Assembly (NCBI GenBank): GCA_963922205.1
Contig: CAWUHX010000357.1
Location: forward strand, 1-64,000
Source of the DNA: Romanomermis culicivorax
Taxonomy: Eukaryota > Nematoda > Enoplea > Mermithida > Mermithidae
Direction of reading: 5' to 3'
Length of the DNA: 64,000 nucleotides
Both the position numbers and the translations under genes were made by a program. Shown here in pieces: positions 1 to 12,005 of this stretch (position 1 is its first letter; each line of letters starts with the position of its first letter). A model generated the notes under the pieces. The model searched no databases, was not told the origin of the DNA, and saw only the letters and a list, made by a program, of their open reading frames with translations.

Positions 1-97
1 ACAGTTTTTTATATTTTTGATGCATATTTTGTATGAAATGTATGATGTATGAAACTATGCCTGTGGAACTTTTTTTGTTTTTTTACTCACCCATAAC

Positions 98-655
98 CAT
101 ACATGTAATTGGGAAGGGAAGTGCTATGGGAACTCCCCCCCCCCAGAAATCGTCGACCATATGGCTAGCCGTTGGGCGACCGCCCCCAGGATTTTCCTAT
201 CCTATGGCTAGCCATATGGTAGCCGTAGACACCCCCATACTTTTTGTCGGAAAAATATACTGAAAAATGTGAATTTTTTGATGAAAAATGTTGATTGTTG
301 AACAAAAAATGGTAAAAAATGTGAATTTTCTGGGCGGTTCGCGCCGTGAATACATTTTTTTCGGTCTTTTAAGACAAAAATAAACCCCCTGCCCAGAGCT
401 CGGGGCCATACCTGTAAGACCTCCAACCAGTTGGGTAGGGGGGGGGGGGGTAAATCCGAAATTTTGGGGGTGGGGGGGGGGGGGGGTAGAAAAAAGTCGA
501 AATTTTTCCCAAAAAAGTCCAAAAAACATACACTTTTTGGCAAATTTTTTAAATTTTTCCCAAACTGAGGTGGGGGAGGGTTTGGATGATTTTGGGTACA
601 GGGTTGGCCAAGTTGGGGGGAGTATATGTATGCCCGGGGCTCCGTTACATGTATG
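98..655. mobile_element. MITE with CATACATGTAA termini (copy 1, chimeric)
   Basis: The block begins with CATACATGTAA and ends with the inverse TTACATGTATG. Its first 300 bases match the better-preserved copy at 24420-24857, including the GTCGACCATATGGCTAGCC stretch. No matching target duplication is seen here. A second short element with CATACCTGTAA-type start (about 407-632) sits inside, which explains the extra length and the long G runs. No coding capacity is credible; open frames are proline-rich translations of G/C runs. Confidence 0.6.
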
Positions 656-1288
656 GCTCATGCCCCGTTGATGCAAAGTAGAGGGATCCTTACCCCTGGA
701 AAATTCTTGACCTTGCATGTCTCGTTGCAGAGATTCATTTTCCAGCGTTTTAGACTGTGAAATGTCGAAAATTTTAATAAGGAAGAAATTTCAGGTAAAG
801 TGGGGTAACTTTGATCAAAATCGAGTCGATCCGATTTCCTCAACATATAACTCGTTATACAAGGGGAATTCGTAAAAATGTTCCACGGCACTGCTACGTC
901 AAAAGTGTCAGACAAATCGATTACACATCCTTTCATAGCATCCAGTTTAACCTATGGTAGATCGTTGAAAAGAACTCACCTAATGACCAATGTTACCCAC
1001 CATGGTGGTCAACTTTTGTCGCCATTATAATTTCTGTTCAAATTACTTTTTCGACAAGTAGAATGAATGGCTATATCTCCTCACAGATAGAACACAACAA
1101 AACAAATATTGGATATGAGGTATCATCACTGTCTACCTTTGCTGTCACAAAATATCAGCTGAAAATGATGAATATCATCAACAGCAAAAAAATTTTCGTA
1201 AATCTACTCCCGGCAGTCCCTATGGTGGGTAACTTTGGTCAATTGACCTAAAAAGGTGCCTGACGTGAAAAATATTGTGTATTCAGAT

Positions 1289-2487
1289 TAGGGCCTGAAT
1301 CGGGCTTAAAATATCCGGCTCGGCCCGAAATTTTTTTTTAGAAGCCCGAACCCGACCCGGTCCCCAAAATCGGGCTTAACCTTGAGGCCCGGCCCGATCA
1401 AAAAAACAAGGACGACCCGAAAAAGTCCGATTTCAAGACATACTTTCTGAGAAAATTCAGCCTCTCATACAGAGAGTTGTGACACGGAAAAATTAACCCC
1501 ACCTGAAAATTACATGTTTGACGTAATTTGAAGGGCTAGGAAGGAAAATGATATTAATTTCGCCTGAAAATCAAAACTCGCATAGCTACAGTAAGACAAA
1601 AGTTGACGATTTTCGATTTTTACACACAGTTCTTTCAACTTTTGCAAGTTTAGGTACATCAGACATCCTGTTCTGAAAACTTACCCAATATTAGACCAAT
1701 CGATGGGGCACAATTTACCGTAGGATTCATTAGTATAAAATATGTATTGAGAATATAGTGGTGCACGAAACATCAAATTTTGAGAGCAAAAACTGCCATA
1801 TTTTTCACAAAAATCATATCTACTGCTAAAGCTCAGAAGCACCAAAAAAGTCACGGTGTCTTCTGCCTGCTGACAAATAATTACGGAAATTCATGTACTG
1901 CTGGAAGATCGTAGGACTTGGAATATAGACACAATCTTGTAATAACATTTTCTGATAATTGTGACCTCCATTGTCAGAGAATCAAAACTTGACGCATTTT
2001 AAAAATGAAATATGGTTCCTAGCGCATCAAGTTGCACCAAATATGTGATTCTCAGGTAGGGTTAATTTTATTACTTATTAACTCAGTTAAATTCTCTCAG
2101 AAATCTTAAAATTTTTTGTAAATGCAATTTCATTTGGTAGAGCAAAAAACGGAAGCTCAGAAGAGTGTGAGCAAAGAGCATAGTTGGTCGAGCCGAGCTT
2201 TGTCTATACTTTGTCCATGGTTTTTGGTTTTTAAAAAAATTGAAAAATCGAAATTCTATCGGTTTTCTTCAGGCAAGAAAAAGATTAGGTGTCACAAACA
2301 AAATTTATTTGATACAGTGTTCACAAAGAACATAATCAAAAACTATAACTTGCACATCAAAATTTTTTGGGCCCTCCTGGCCTTTTCAAAAATAGGTCGG
2401 CCCAGCCGGAAAATCTTTTCAGACAGCATGAATGCGACCCGAAGCCGGTATTTTGGGCAGATTTTTAGGGCATAAATTCAGGCCCTA
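1289..2487. mobile_element. Non-autonomous hAT-type element, nested in the pogo-like element
   Basis: The termini TAGGGCCTGAAT and ATTCAGGCCCTA are perfect inverse copies over 12 bp. They are flanked by an exact 8-bp duplication ATTCAGAT (1281-1288 and 2488-2495). An 8-bp duplication and a TAGGG start are typical of the hAT superfamily. No transposase is present. The inside holds another element-derived block (1447-2100) related to the arms of the large element at 54.5-58.5 kb. Confidence 0.8.
1447..2100. repeat. Internal-deletion relative of the 54.7-58.3 kb inverted-arm element
   Basis: The block starts CTGAGAAAATTC and ends AATTCTCTCAG, so its ends are inverse copies. The left part aligns by eye with 54715-55180 (shared phrases such as TTTTGCAAGTTTAGGTAC and CATCAAATTTTGAGAGC) and the right end with the inverse of the same arm. 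It is therefore a short derivative made of the two arms without the coding centre, carried inside the hAT-type element. Confidence 0.6.
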
Positions 2488-2764
2488 ATTCAGATACACC
2501 AAATTAAGAGATACATGAAAATATCAATATAAATGAAAATAACAACATCAATCATTCAAAATTTATCGACAAAAAAAAATTAAAAATTAATGTGTTGAGC
2601 AACGTTACCCACCAGTGGGTGGGCAACATTGGTCAACACACAAAAACAAGAGATACACTAAAACAATGATAAATGCGCGTTTTTAAGATCAAAATACGTG
2701 AGATTAACCGAATTTTAAGGAAGATCAATTGTTATGAGCGAATAAATATAACAAAAAAATCAAA

Positions 2765-3511
2765 TTACTTTCTGTCTATCCATCCATTTTCCGTAACACT
2801 GTAGCGGAACGAATTCAACCCGCCCAAGCAACAATTGGTGGCATTACTACAACTGACAATGGTAAGCACAAATTTACCTTCATCGGCTACAATTCTATGA
2901 GCATTTTGCATGTCTTTTGCACACAAAACTTTACTGCAGCCAACATCGGTGCTCAATCCAGTCTTATCAACATTCCATATGCATTCCAGTTTCAAATCCA
3001 ATGCCAATTTTTGTATGATAGGTTTGAATAAGTTGAACCATTTACTGGCGACAAATTGTGTCAATGCTTTCGTCCGGACAGCTGACAAATTTTGCAGAAT
3101 TCTTTTGGATGACAATGCATTTCCATGTCGTTTAAAGAATGAACGAAACCATTCGGGTCCTAAAGACTTCTTTACCTTGAACAGTTCCGGCTTGTTTTCG
3201 TGTAAATAACTGTCAATTATAGTGATAAGGCAATCTTTTGTGAATGGCACGCCTACGACAGTGACCAAATTGACCAGTTTGACAAGTAGCAATTCTTCAG
3301 CTGTTGTGAGGTAGGCTTTACGACCAATCGTTCCCAGATGCCTTGCGTTTACTTTGTTTTGTAACGTACCATATGGAATATTGTAAACTCGAGATGCTGC
3401 TCGAATTTTGGACCCGTTTCGAATGGCTTCAATCGCCTTTTCGAGATCTTCTGTTGAGTAATTTGTCAGGTATTTGCGCGCATCTGGCTTTCTTTGGTAG
3501 CGCCTGACCAT
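2765..3511 (-). pseudogene. Truncated pogo/jerky-like transposase (CENP-B/DDE superfamily)
   Basis: The 248-codon frame starts at an ATG giving MVRRYQRK; the upstream in-frame codons look like non-coding sequence. Residues about 16-55 form a pipsqueak/CENP-B-type helix-turn-helix (EDLEKAIEAIRNGSKIRAAS region). A second DNA-binding-like region with GPEWFRSFFKRHG follows at about 118-130, as in Tigger/jerky proteins. The first catalytic block is WNVDKTG (D182). The usual family form is N-x-D-E-T, so E is replaced by K. The frame stops soon after a NGWIDRK block, well short of the usual length of about 450-500 residues, so the second and third acidic residues of the DDE/DDD triad are missing. 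In an active element it would cut and join DNA at the element ends; this copy cannot. The family call is from motif recognition, not a search. Confidence 0.75.
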
Positions 3512-4034
3512 ACTGCAAATTACGCAATCGATAAAAATTATATAGAGGATAAAATAATCGGTCTGAAAAAGAAGTAAGGTAGAATTTTTATAAATAGAAA
3601 AAGTGTGGTACAAAAAATTTAAATTCGACCAAAGTTACCAGCCAAAATATAATGTGACCAAAGTTTCCCGTCAACTGGCCAAAGTTTCCCACTTTTTGAC
3701 TAATTTTTTTCTCTGCATGCATAGTTATTTTTTATACGGAACAGAAAGAAGAAATTCTCTAAAGACACTTAATCGCTGGTGAAAGTTTCGAGTGCAGCAG
3801 ACGAGTGACACTAAAATTTTTTTAAGTTTATAATTTTCTACTAAAAAGACAACTTAGTCGACCCACAGATCTCTCAGTTTTATTTGGATTTCAATTTCCT
3901 TCCACAACAACATGTACTGATTAGTCAGACATTAGTGTGTCTAGTTGAACCTGCATATCTTACTGTGGAAAAATTGGGCGATGTTCCAAGTGAAATTGAC
4001 CAAAGTTCATGGCCAAAGTTACCCCACTTTACCT

Positions 4035-5271
4035 TAGTGAAAATCCAAAAAAATTTTCCAGTGCTCCATGCCGGACTAAGAAATAAGTACTCTGATTGAA
4101 AATAAGTGCAATTCTCTAGTCTGCTCGATTATTTGTATTTCAATTGTTGTTCCTCAATTTTTTAAATTAAAAAAATCGTTTGTATATCGATGCAAATTAT
4201 TCAACAAAAAAAATTTCCGCTCTGTCTCCCTGAAAAAAATTTCTGCATCCGCCAATGCTCGAAAATGAATCTTTTGAACTTTTATTTCCCAGACAGAAGG
4301 TTAAATTTTTTACTGAATTCTATCAATTTTCAGTCGGGCAAACTACAATTCAAAAACTAGGCAGGCAACCAAGAATTTGGGTTCTTCAACCAGAGAGTTT
4401 GCTCTAAAACTCAAGATGCCTTAATCACACAAAAGTCAAAACTTTTTTAAAGATTAGAAAGGTTTTGGGAAGATAATTAAGAAAAATTTTGCTTTTCGTC
4501 AAATCCATCAAAAAACAATACAGCATCATGATATGTTGATAATAAAAAGCTATAAGCATTATCTAAAATGACATTGTCTAACCGCGCACTAGAATAGTAT
4601 AGAAAAACTATAAATGAATTGAAACCCAGAGCGAAGCGCCGCAAAATTTTCACCGTTTTCCATTTTATAGCGCATAAGAATGCATCCCGGACAGGAAACT
4701 CTACTTAACCTAATCAAAAGGGCAGTCAGACTTCAAGTTGCACTGTGCAACTTGACAGAAAAAATTTGGTTGCACAGCCCGAAATTTTATTGCTGGTTTG
4801 CAAAAAAACCTGTTGGGAGAAGAACAGTGCGCTGTGCGAGTAGGTACCGTTTTTTGCTTAAATGGGTTCTTTTGAGAAAAAATTTGGAAACGAGGAAAAA
4901 AATTTTTGGTATGGTTCAGATTGAGGAAAAAATTTTGGTGAATTCAAAACCGAAAAGATGCGTTTTGGTGGACTTAAAAAGGTCAAAAGATCAATTTGCA
5001 GTGGTTCCCACCGGTCACGGGTATAATAATCGATATTTTCTATTAGACGCGGCTGTTAACATACCTACTTACACTTAATAATTAATTCTCAACAGTTTCT
5101 ATCAATCAAGTTAGCTCGTCTCATTTTCTAATCGTTAACAGTCAGTATTTCACCGAGAATAGAGATTTTTCAAACATTTGCAACATGAACTTTTGCGTTT
5201 ATTGAAGATAGAAATTGAAGATATCATTCTAGACTGTGATTTTAGGTCTTCTGTTCACAAATATATGTCGG
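4035..5271. other. Intergenic, dispersed repeats only
   Basis: I see no gene. The stretch holds the continuation of the dispersed repeat into which the pogo-like element inserted (CCAGTGCTCCATGCCGGAC), a copy of the hairpin repeat near 4628 (AGCGAAGCGCCGCAAAATTTT), a small palindrome near 4733-4758 (AAGTTGCACTGTGCAACTT) and AT-rich spacer. The 132-codon frame at 4680-5078 is made of repeat sequence shared with other sites and is not credible as a protein. Confidence 0.5.
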
Positions 5272-5423
5272 AGACATGCCTGTAGCCAGAAATGTTTTCC
5301 GGGGGGGGGGGGGGGGGCACACATTTTTCTATTAGAAGAATGTGTGCCCCCTTGAAGAAAGGAAAAACCAAAGGAGCCTTTTTTAACTCCTGAAACATTT
5401 CGGGGGAGCCATTGCCCCCCAAC

Positions 5424-5624
5424 CATGCCTGTACTTGGGGGGGGGGGGTTGGGCGGGACCCCTCCGCAACTTGGCCAACCATGTACCCAAATTCATCCAA
5501 CCCCCCCCCAGTTTGGAAAAATTAAAAAAATTTGCAAGAAGTGTATGTTTTTTGGCCTTTTTGGGAAAGATTTCGACTTTTTTCTACTCCCCCCCCCCAA
5601 CTGGTCGGAGGTCTTACAGGTATG
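5424..5624. mobile_element. G/C-run MITE, ATACCTGTAA family
   Basis: This copy starts CATGCCTGTA and ends CTTACAGGTATG, with long G and C runs inside and the phrase CAACTGGTCGGAGGTCTTAC typical of the family. A related fragment precedes it at about 5272-5424, including an 18-base G run and an inverted CACACATT/AATGTGTG pair. Confidence 0.6.
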
Positions 5625-6235
5625 TCCCCAACCCCCCTTGCCTACAGGCCTGGTTGGAGAGATTTATTTTCCAGCGTTTTAGAATGTAAAAACTGCGAAA
5701 TTTTTCCTGCGCTTCGTGGCGGAATGGGAAACAAATAACACTTTATCTGTTTAATTTTAATTTATTTCTCAACGTTGTGAAGGTTCATTTTCCAGCGTTT
5801 TAGAAAGTGAAAATCCAAAAATTTTTCCGGTGCTCTGCGCCGGACTAAGAGTTAAGTATAATTGGATAATTCTAATTGGAACCAGATAAATGGTAGTAGC
5901 GGATAAATTCATGGGAACTCTATTGTTAACGTGCTTTCTCTGCTCCTGCAGAACACCAATATATTCTTCATCAGCTCATTTTGATAAACCTAACCAAAAT
6001 TTTCATTAATTTTTTTTCATTTTTGCAGGTTCCTGACTCTAAAAACATCAAAATGCGTGGATATGCTCCTAAAATGCATAAAAAATCATCTGTAGCCACA
6101 TACATAATAAAACTTTTTAGAAATGTGGAAAACTTTTGGAAAATGAGGAAAAAAATTTTGAGTCTGGTTCTCTGGAAAAAATCTTCGAGGAAAAAACGGT
6201 GCGCGCGAGTAGCGAAGCATTCCATTTGAGAAAGC

Positions 6236-6385
6236 ATTGTGGAGCGAGAACTGCCATCAATTTGATTGGTTGAAAAATTTATTGATTTTTTTAGTTTAGT
6301 TCTGGACTGCGATTTTTCGACCAATTCACTTGATGATATAAACTTTATTGACCAATCATATTGATGACAGATCTCGCTCCGCAAT
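6236..6385. mobile_element. Short MITE with about 38-bp inverted termini
   Basis: The left end ATTGTGGAGCGAGAACTG and the right end (inverse of ATTGCGGAGCGAGATCTG) continue as imperfect inverse copies through CATCAATNTGATTGGT. Total length is 150 bp. No target duplication is obvious, so the superfamily is unassigned. A non-coding element. Confidence 0.6.
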
Positions 6386-6659
6386 CAGTGTTGCCAGACC
6401 AAATTTTCAGGGAATGCCAGATTTTTAGAAAATAGTGCCAGAAAAATGCCAGATCGATTTCAAATAAAGCCAGATTTTCAATGCTAAACATAACGAGACA
6501 AAAACTCTTCCTAAACACAAAAATCACAAAATCGATACCACAATAGAAACTTTATTCGATAATTTGCGCATAACAGAAGCTCTAAATGTTTAAATGTCAA
6601 CAAGACTCATAAAATCAACTTCAGAGCAAGCATCACTATAGCCACTGTTTTTCCCCAAT

Positions 6660-7100
6660 GGAGGAAAAAATTTAGAAAATAATCATTATTATGTATTACC
6701 TAGCCCAGGCGCGGCTTTTAGCATGTCTACCTTCACTTATCACTTAATCTATAATAGTTTTCATCATCTTAAACGTATTATCTCATGTTTTAACTGGTAA
6801 TCTTCAATATTCCATCAGCATATTGAATGAAGATTCGCATTTTTTCCTTGACACAGTTTTTGAGAAAGATCAATAAGTCAAGTCTCTAAGCTTTTTGAAG
6901 CAACTATTTCTTTCTTAATGTAAAATCAATTTAAAAGCTTCATGAAAGTAGTTATCGGAAACAGTTTAAAAATAAATTACTGGTTTTAAAATTTTTCGAA
7001 TAATAAAATTATAGAAATTACGAATATTGAACAGAAAATTCAATGAAATTCTTGAAATATATTACGAAAAATGATTTTCCAGCGTCCCAGAATGTCAATA
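6660..7100 (-). repeat. Dispersed repeat family, inverted copy
   Basis: This block is the inverse of sequence at about 8050-8480 and of 12650-12960. Shared phrases include the inverse of AGGTAGACATGCTAAAAGCC and of TTTTACGTTAAGAAAGGA. With 7330-8560 it forms an imperfect large inverted pair. It has no coding capacity. Confidence 0.55.
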
Positions 7101-7329
7101 GCCAAAAAAATTGTCAGAAAAAAATCTCTTTTGGAATCTCACTAGTCATCATAGGAGCTAACCGGCAATTTATTATCTAATGCGTAGTCATTATGATCTT
7201 GGATAGTTTTCCGGAAAATTTGTTCCACAATGCTTGTAAAGTAGACTTGAAACTCGAAAATTTCAATTTTTTCCTCAATTTGAATGAATTTTCCCCAAAT
7301 GGGGAAAGAGGTCGAAATTATTTTCCCTA

Positions 7330-8560
7330 TTTACCCCGAAGTCATTTTTTTCGCGTAAAAATGCTCATAGACGCTTTATTTAAGTGTTTTTGAGCTTTTT
7401 CAAACCTTCTGGTGTTTTTAGAGCCGTTAATTCATTAAAATTGAGGAAAAAATTGAAATTTCCGAGTTTGAAATCTAATCCACAAGCATTGTGATACAAA
7501 TTTTCTAGCAAACTAATAGTATAATGACTTTGAATTACATGAGAAATCGACGGTCAAGTCCTACATGATGACAAGTGAGAGTCCAAAAAAGATGTTAATG
7601 TTTCCAGCTCCAGCGCGATACGCTGGAGAAATTTTTTGGGTATTGACATTCTGTGAAGCTAGAAAATCAATTTTCCGAACATTTATTTGAAGAATTAGAT
7701 TCGAATTTTCTGTTCACATGTCGTAATATGGGCGAAAAGATATGAGTGAGAAGCAGTGTTTTTTTGTACTTTACAAACGAAACGGTCTAGAGTACAAACG
7801 AAAATTTTAGGACAAAAAAATTTTTGTCACTCAACAGCAGCCATCAGTATTCAGTATCAATGGACTTGTTTGTTATGCATCCGCATCGATAACGACAAAC
7901 TAGCAGCTATAGCATAATAATAAAAGCTTTCTGTGGAGTATTTCACTAGTGCATGTTCTGTGCCTCATGATCAAGTGTTTTATGTGTCTGAATTCGTAGC
8001 ATTCTTATGTGTCTCGTGAAAATAGGCAACGTATTAATATTTCACAGCATGTTTGTTGCATTCTATAACAATGAATCCTTTTTTTAGCAATTTGTCGCAA
8101 ATTTTGGAGTACAAACGGTTTTTGAGAGGTTGTTTGTACCAGTACAAATGGACCGAGTACAAAAAAAAAACACTGGTAAGAAGAGTAGAAATTTCCGAAA
8201 ACTACTTCCATAAAGCTTTTGACTTGATTTTACGTTAAGAAAGGAATAATCGCTTCAAAAAGTTTAGACTTGACGTATTGATCTTTCTCGAAAAATGTAT
8301 GAATGGAAAAATGCGGATCTTCATTAAATTGCAAGATAAAATATTGAAGATTGCCAATCAAAACATGCGATAATATATGTTTAAGATGATGAAAACTATT
8401 ACAGATTAAATGATAAGTGAAGGTAGACATGCTAAAAGCCGCGCATGAGCTACTAGATAATACATAATAATGGTTATTTAGGTTATAACCGGCGCGAAGC
8501 GCTGGAAAAATTTAAGATTTGGACCTTCTTAAATGGGTGCCCAAAATGCACCATTTTTGT
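7330..8560 (+). repeat. Dispersed repeat family, copy carrying an inserted MITE
   Basis: The block aligns by eye with 12240-13040 and 17660-18450, from AAAATGCTCATAGACGCTTTATTT through AGGTAGACATGCTAAAAGCC to the GGCGCGAAGCGCTGG hairpin near 8485. Other partial copies are at 9290-9860 and 27120-27600. The copy is broken by a 422-bp insertion (7754-8175). A member without the insertion at 12660-12700 shows the empty site. Confidence 0.6.
7754..8175. mobile_element. hAT-type MITE with CAGTG termini
   Basis: The ends are CAGTGTTTTTTTGTACT and the inverse AGTACAAAAAAAAAACACTG. The flanks are GTGAGAAG (7746-7753) and GTAAGAAG (8176-8183), an 8-bp duplication with one mismatch. The homologous site at about 12677 has a single GTAAGGAG-like copy without the insertion. 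Eight-bp duplication and CAGTG ends fit hAT. There is no transposase. Confidence 0.75.
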
Positions 8561-8639
8561 ATTCCCTAAATGGGGACAGAGCCCAAAATTTTTTTCCCTT
8601 TTCCGAATTTTCCCCCCAAAAAGCACGATTTGGGGAAAA

Positions 8640-8805
8640 ATACCTGTAAGAGATTCGACCAGTTGGGGGGGGGGGAGTAAACCCGAAATTTGGAGGGGGT
8701 GGGGGTGGTACCTTTTTGGGGAAAATTTTCGACTTTTTTCGACCCCCCCCCCCCCAAAATTTCGGATTTACTTCTCCCTCAACTAGTCGGACTTCTTACA
8801 GGTAT
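8640..8805. mobile_element. G/C-run MITE, ATACCTGTAA family
   Basis: The copy runs from ATACCTGTAAGAGATTCGACC to an inverse end CTTACAGGTAT. Both ends carry the start-type sequence, so the whole is close to a palindrome, with G runs in the left half answered by C runs in the right half. Confidence 0.6.
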
Positions 8806-8898
8806 GTTTTTTCCCAATTCTTTCTAATTTTTCCAAGTCTGGGGAGGTGTTGGGTACAGGGTTGGCCAAGTTGGGGGGGGGGGGGTCCCCCTCCCAAC

Positions 8899-9140
8899 CA
8901 TACCTGTAAGAGGTCCGACCAAATGGAGGGAGGTAAACCGGTAATTTTAGGGTGGGGGTGCCGGAATTTCCAAAATTTTGGGGAGATGGGTCGAAAAGAC
9001 CCAAAAAAGTCGAAAAAAATCGAAAGTTTTCCCAAAAAAGTCACTCTTTCCCAAATTTTTTCTAGTTTGGGGGCGTTGGGTATAGGGTACGACCAAGTTG
9101 GGGGTGGGGCTCCCCCCAACCTCCCTTAATTACAGGTATG
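8899..9140. mobile_element. G/C-run MITE, ATACCTGTAA family
   Basis: It begins CATACCTGTAAGAGGTCCG and ends AATTACAGGTATG. It abuts the tail of another family member (8806-8898), whose expected end is missing, so elements of this family seem to insert into each other. Confidence 0.65.
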
Positions 9141-9289
9141 ATCTGGCATCGAAAATGCCAGTCTGGTACACTGTTTTTTCCACGAACTTTTTTCCACAAA
9201 TGTGAGAAGAGGTTAAATTTTTTTCCACATGTGGAAAATTTTTTTACGACAAGTTTTCGTCTTAAAATCCTCGTTTTTTTCGCTTGAAA

Positions 9290-9860
9290 ATGCTCATAAA
9301 CGCTTTATTTAAGTGTTTTTGAGCTTTTTAAAGCATTCTGATAATCATTCTGAACATATATCTCAAAAATTGGATTTAAATTCTGTGTTTATAAATCGTA
9401 ATCTCTAGAAATTTATCATTCGAAAAATTTTAAAACCATTAATTTGTTCGTAACCTTTCATAAATTTGGCCGAAAAGCTATGGGTCAGAAGCGTAGAAAT
9501 TTTCCAAAAATACTTTCATGAAGCTTTTGAATCCAATTTACGTTAAGAAAGGATCAAACGCTTCAAAAAGTTTAGAAAGTTGACGTGTTGATCTTTCTCG
9601 AAAGATCTATGAAGGAAAAAATGTGGAGATATAATATTCAAGATTGCCAATTAAGCATGAAATAGTTTAAGACGATGAAAACTATTAAAGATTAAATGGT
9701 GAGTGAGGGTCGACATGATAAAAGCCATGCCTGAGCTTGGTAGTAAATAATGATTATTAAAATTATAACCGGCACGAGGCGCCTGAAAATTTTGAGATTT
9801 GAACCTCCTAAAATGCACCAAAATGCATCTTTTCAGTACGAAAACCCCAAATTTTTCTTC
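9290..9860 (+). repeat. Dispersed repeat family, partial copy
   Basis: This is another copy of the family at 7330-8560 and 12240-13050: AAAATGCTCATAAACGCTTTATTT near 9290, the GTTAAGAAAGGATCAA phrase near 9542 and the GGCACGAGGCGCC hairpin near 9770. Copy-specific gaps and substitutions suggest age. Non-coding. Confidence 0.5.
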
Positions 9861-10118
9861 CACATTTGTGGAAAGACCTCGAAAATTTATCCATATTCCA
9901 GATTTTTTTCCACATTTAGTGCAAATGTGGAAAAAAAGTGGTCTCGCGTGCGTTTAGCGGATAGAGGCAGCGTTTCGATTATAACCTCAATTTCTCAGCG
10001 ACTATGAAAGCTCATAAAATGAAACATACAGAATTAGACACAGCAGAAAACGACGAGCGAAACAGTATCAAATATTTACTGTAAGCGAAAATTCCGCGTT
10101 TTTTCAAACGCAACTTTA

Positions 10119-11588
10119 TCAGTGTTGCCAGATCAAATTTTTAGAGAATGCCAGATTTTTAATGCTAAAAATGACGAGACAAAAACTCTTTTTAAACATA
10201 AAAATCACAAAATTGATACCACAATAGAAACTTTATTCAATAATTTGCACATATTAGAAGCTCTAAGCGTTAAGATGTCCACAAACTCGCTCTATTTGAG
10301 GAAAAACCCAAAAATTTTTTGCTCATGAGGAAAAATCAATTTTTTCAGTTTACTTGCTTGAAAATCGCTCAAAATCATTTCTGACGTGTTTTGTGAACGT
10401 TTCCCATTAACTTGCATCTTATTCCGTGAAAAATTGAAATTTTTTTGCAAAGAGATTCGAGCAATGACCCGCTTGTAAATAAATATTTAAGTGAGTTTAC
10501 ATGAGCCAAGCAAGAGCATAATTCAACTGCATAACCTTCATTTCTTATATTTCTTTGACGACACAAAACAACCTAATTTTGACATAAGTAAATCAAACAG
10601 TAAACTTTGATAAAAAGATAACAATGAAAAATAAAATTTAAAAACTGATTCTAAAAAAACGACACAGGATCAAACATTTATCCATAATATCTTGATAATT
10701 AAAAGCTATGAGCATTAGCTAGAATGACATTTTCTAACCGCGCATTGGAATAATATAGAAAAATTATTAAATAATTAAAATCCGGCGCGAAGCGCAGGAA
10801 AATTTCAACAATTTTCAATTTTATAACGCGTAAAATGCACCTCCGAATAGGAAACCATCAAAAAAATTTTCCTCAAATTGGTGCCTAAGTACCAGGGTTT
10901 TAGTTTCCACTTTTTCTCCACAAGATAATAGGCTCCTAGGATCAAAATTTTACAAGCTAATCCAAATTTCAACGAGCCCAAACTAAAATGTTCGAAAAAG
11001 AATGTGGCAGTAAAAATCAGTTTTTTCAAAAAATTTATTCAAAAACACGCTTCAAAATTACAAAGAAGCCCATATAACAGGTCAGACATTTTGAATACAT
11101 CTTCGATCACACGCCAAATAATAAGCCTGGCATATTAGATCAGTCACTATTCAATCAATGATATATTACAATTTCAGTTAAAATATTCAATCTTAGTGTG
11201 GCACTTATACATGTTCCTTTGTCGATTCTTCGTTTAATTGAGCAAAATGCTCAGATAACAACGCAACTTTTCTGTTGTACCGATAACAACTCAGTTTTTA
11301 CGAAAAATAAAACATTGAGCATTAGCATGATTCTACCAGAAACTGACGAGCCTGATTATGCAACAACTGATGTTTTGGCTGTTTCGATTTCCTGACACTT
11401 CTTTGGTGCCTGCACAAGAATTTTTTTACATTAAGTCATGCGACATCACCTTGTTGATTCGACCGAATCCAATAGTTTAATATAAACTCTTAATATAAAC
11501 TTTGAACTCTCAAAAATCAAAATCAAATCAATGTTTCATGTCTAGGGTACATAATTGTTGTCTCATTGTTGTGAATGAACATTTCGTG
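10119..11588. other. AT-rich repeats, no gene
   Basis: The first part (10119-10310, TCAGTGTTGCCAGATCAAATTTT) repeats 6386-6600. A hairpin-repeat copy GGCGCGAAGCGCAGG lies near 10782. The rest is AT-rich with no convincing coding stretch, splice series or RNA gene. Confidence 0.45.
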
Positions 11589-12005
11589 CAGGGTTCATAC
11601 AAAGTCGGAGAAAAAAAATTCCCTGTGTTTTCCAGGTTTTCCAGGTTGACAAATGAAATTTTTCCAGGTTTTTATAATGATGAAATATACTATCCTGAAG
11701 AAAAATACTGAATAATAGAAACATGTGTGAGCTAAAGTATCATCAAAAATAGAGTACTAAATCAAAAAATTTATTCCAAATTATTGCGCAACCTAGCGCC
11801 GAAAAATTTTGATTCCGAGGCCTCTAAAACGTCGGAAAATCAATTTTTCAGCACATTCTTATGTAGCTACCGATGATCAATCGTGATCTTTTCACCATTT
11901 GGTTGGTGAAAGCGTTAAAACATTTTTCTAACGTTTTCGTATATCAAGAGCCAGTAATTTACCAATCATAATTATTTATGATTATATGTAAACCAACGTA
12001 TAAAC

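Larger units (their letters stand above)
793..4034 (-). mobile_element. pogo/Tigger-like DNA transposon, interrupted and truncated
   Basis: The ends are inverse copies of AGGTAAAGTGGGGTAAC (793-813 and 4014-4034, 21 matching bases). The transposase frame (2765-3511, minus) lies inside. A separate hAT-type element (1289-2487) has inserted into it, so the original transposon was about 2.0 kb. Variants of GGTAACTTTGGTCAA recur inside near 976, 1226, 2603, 3630, 3656 and 3998 and look like transposase-binding repeats. I could not see a clean TA target duplication; the flanks are copies of another dispersed repeat (compare 5785-5870). Confidence 0.7.

Noticed and set aside
197-718. Proline-rich frames over G/C runs (also 5229-5738, 8566-9129, 19637-19963, 51097-51534)
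   Set aside because: They are translations of MITE homopolymer runs, occur in several frames at once and have no motif.
4680-5078. 132-codon frame
   Set aside because: The sequence is dispersed repeat shared with 9750-9863 and 27051-27299; no protein motif and no splice support.
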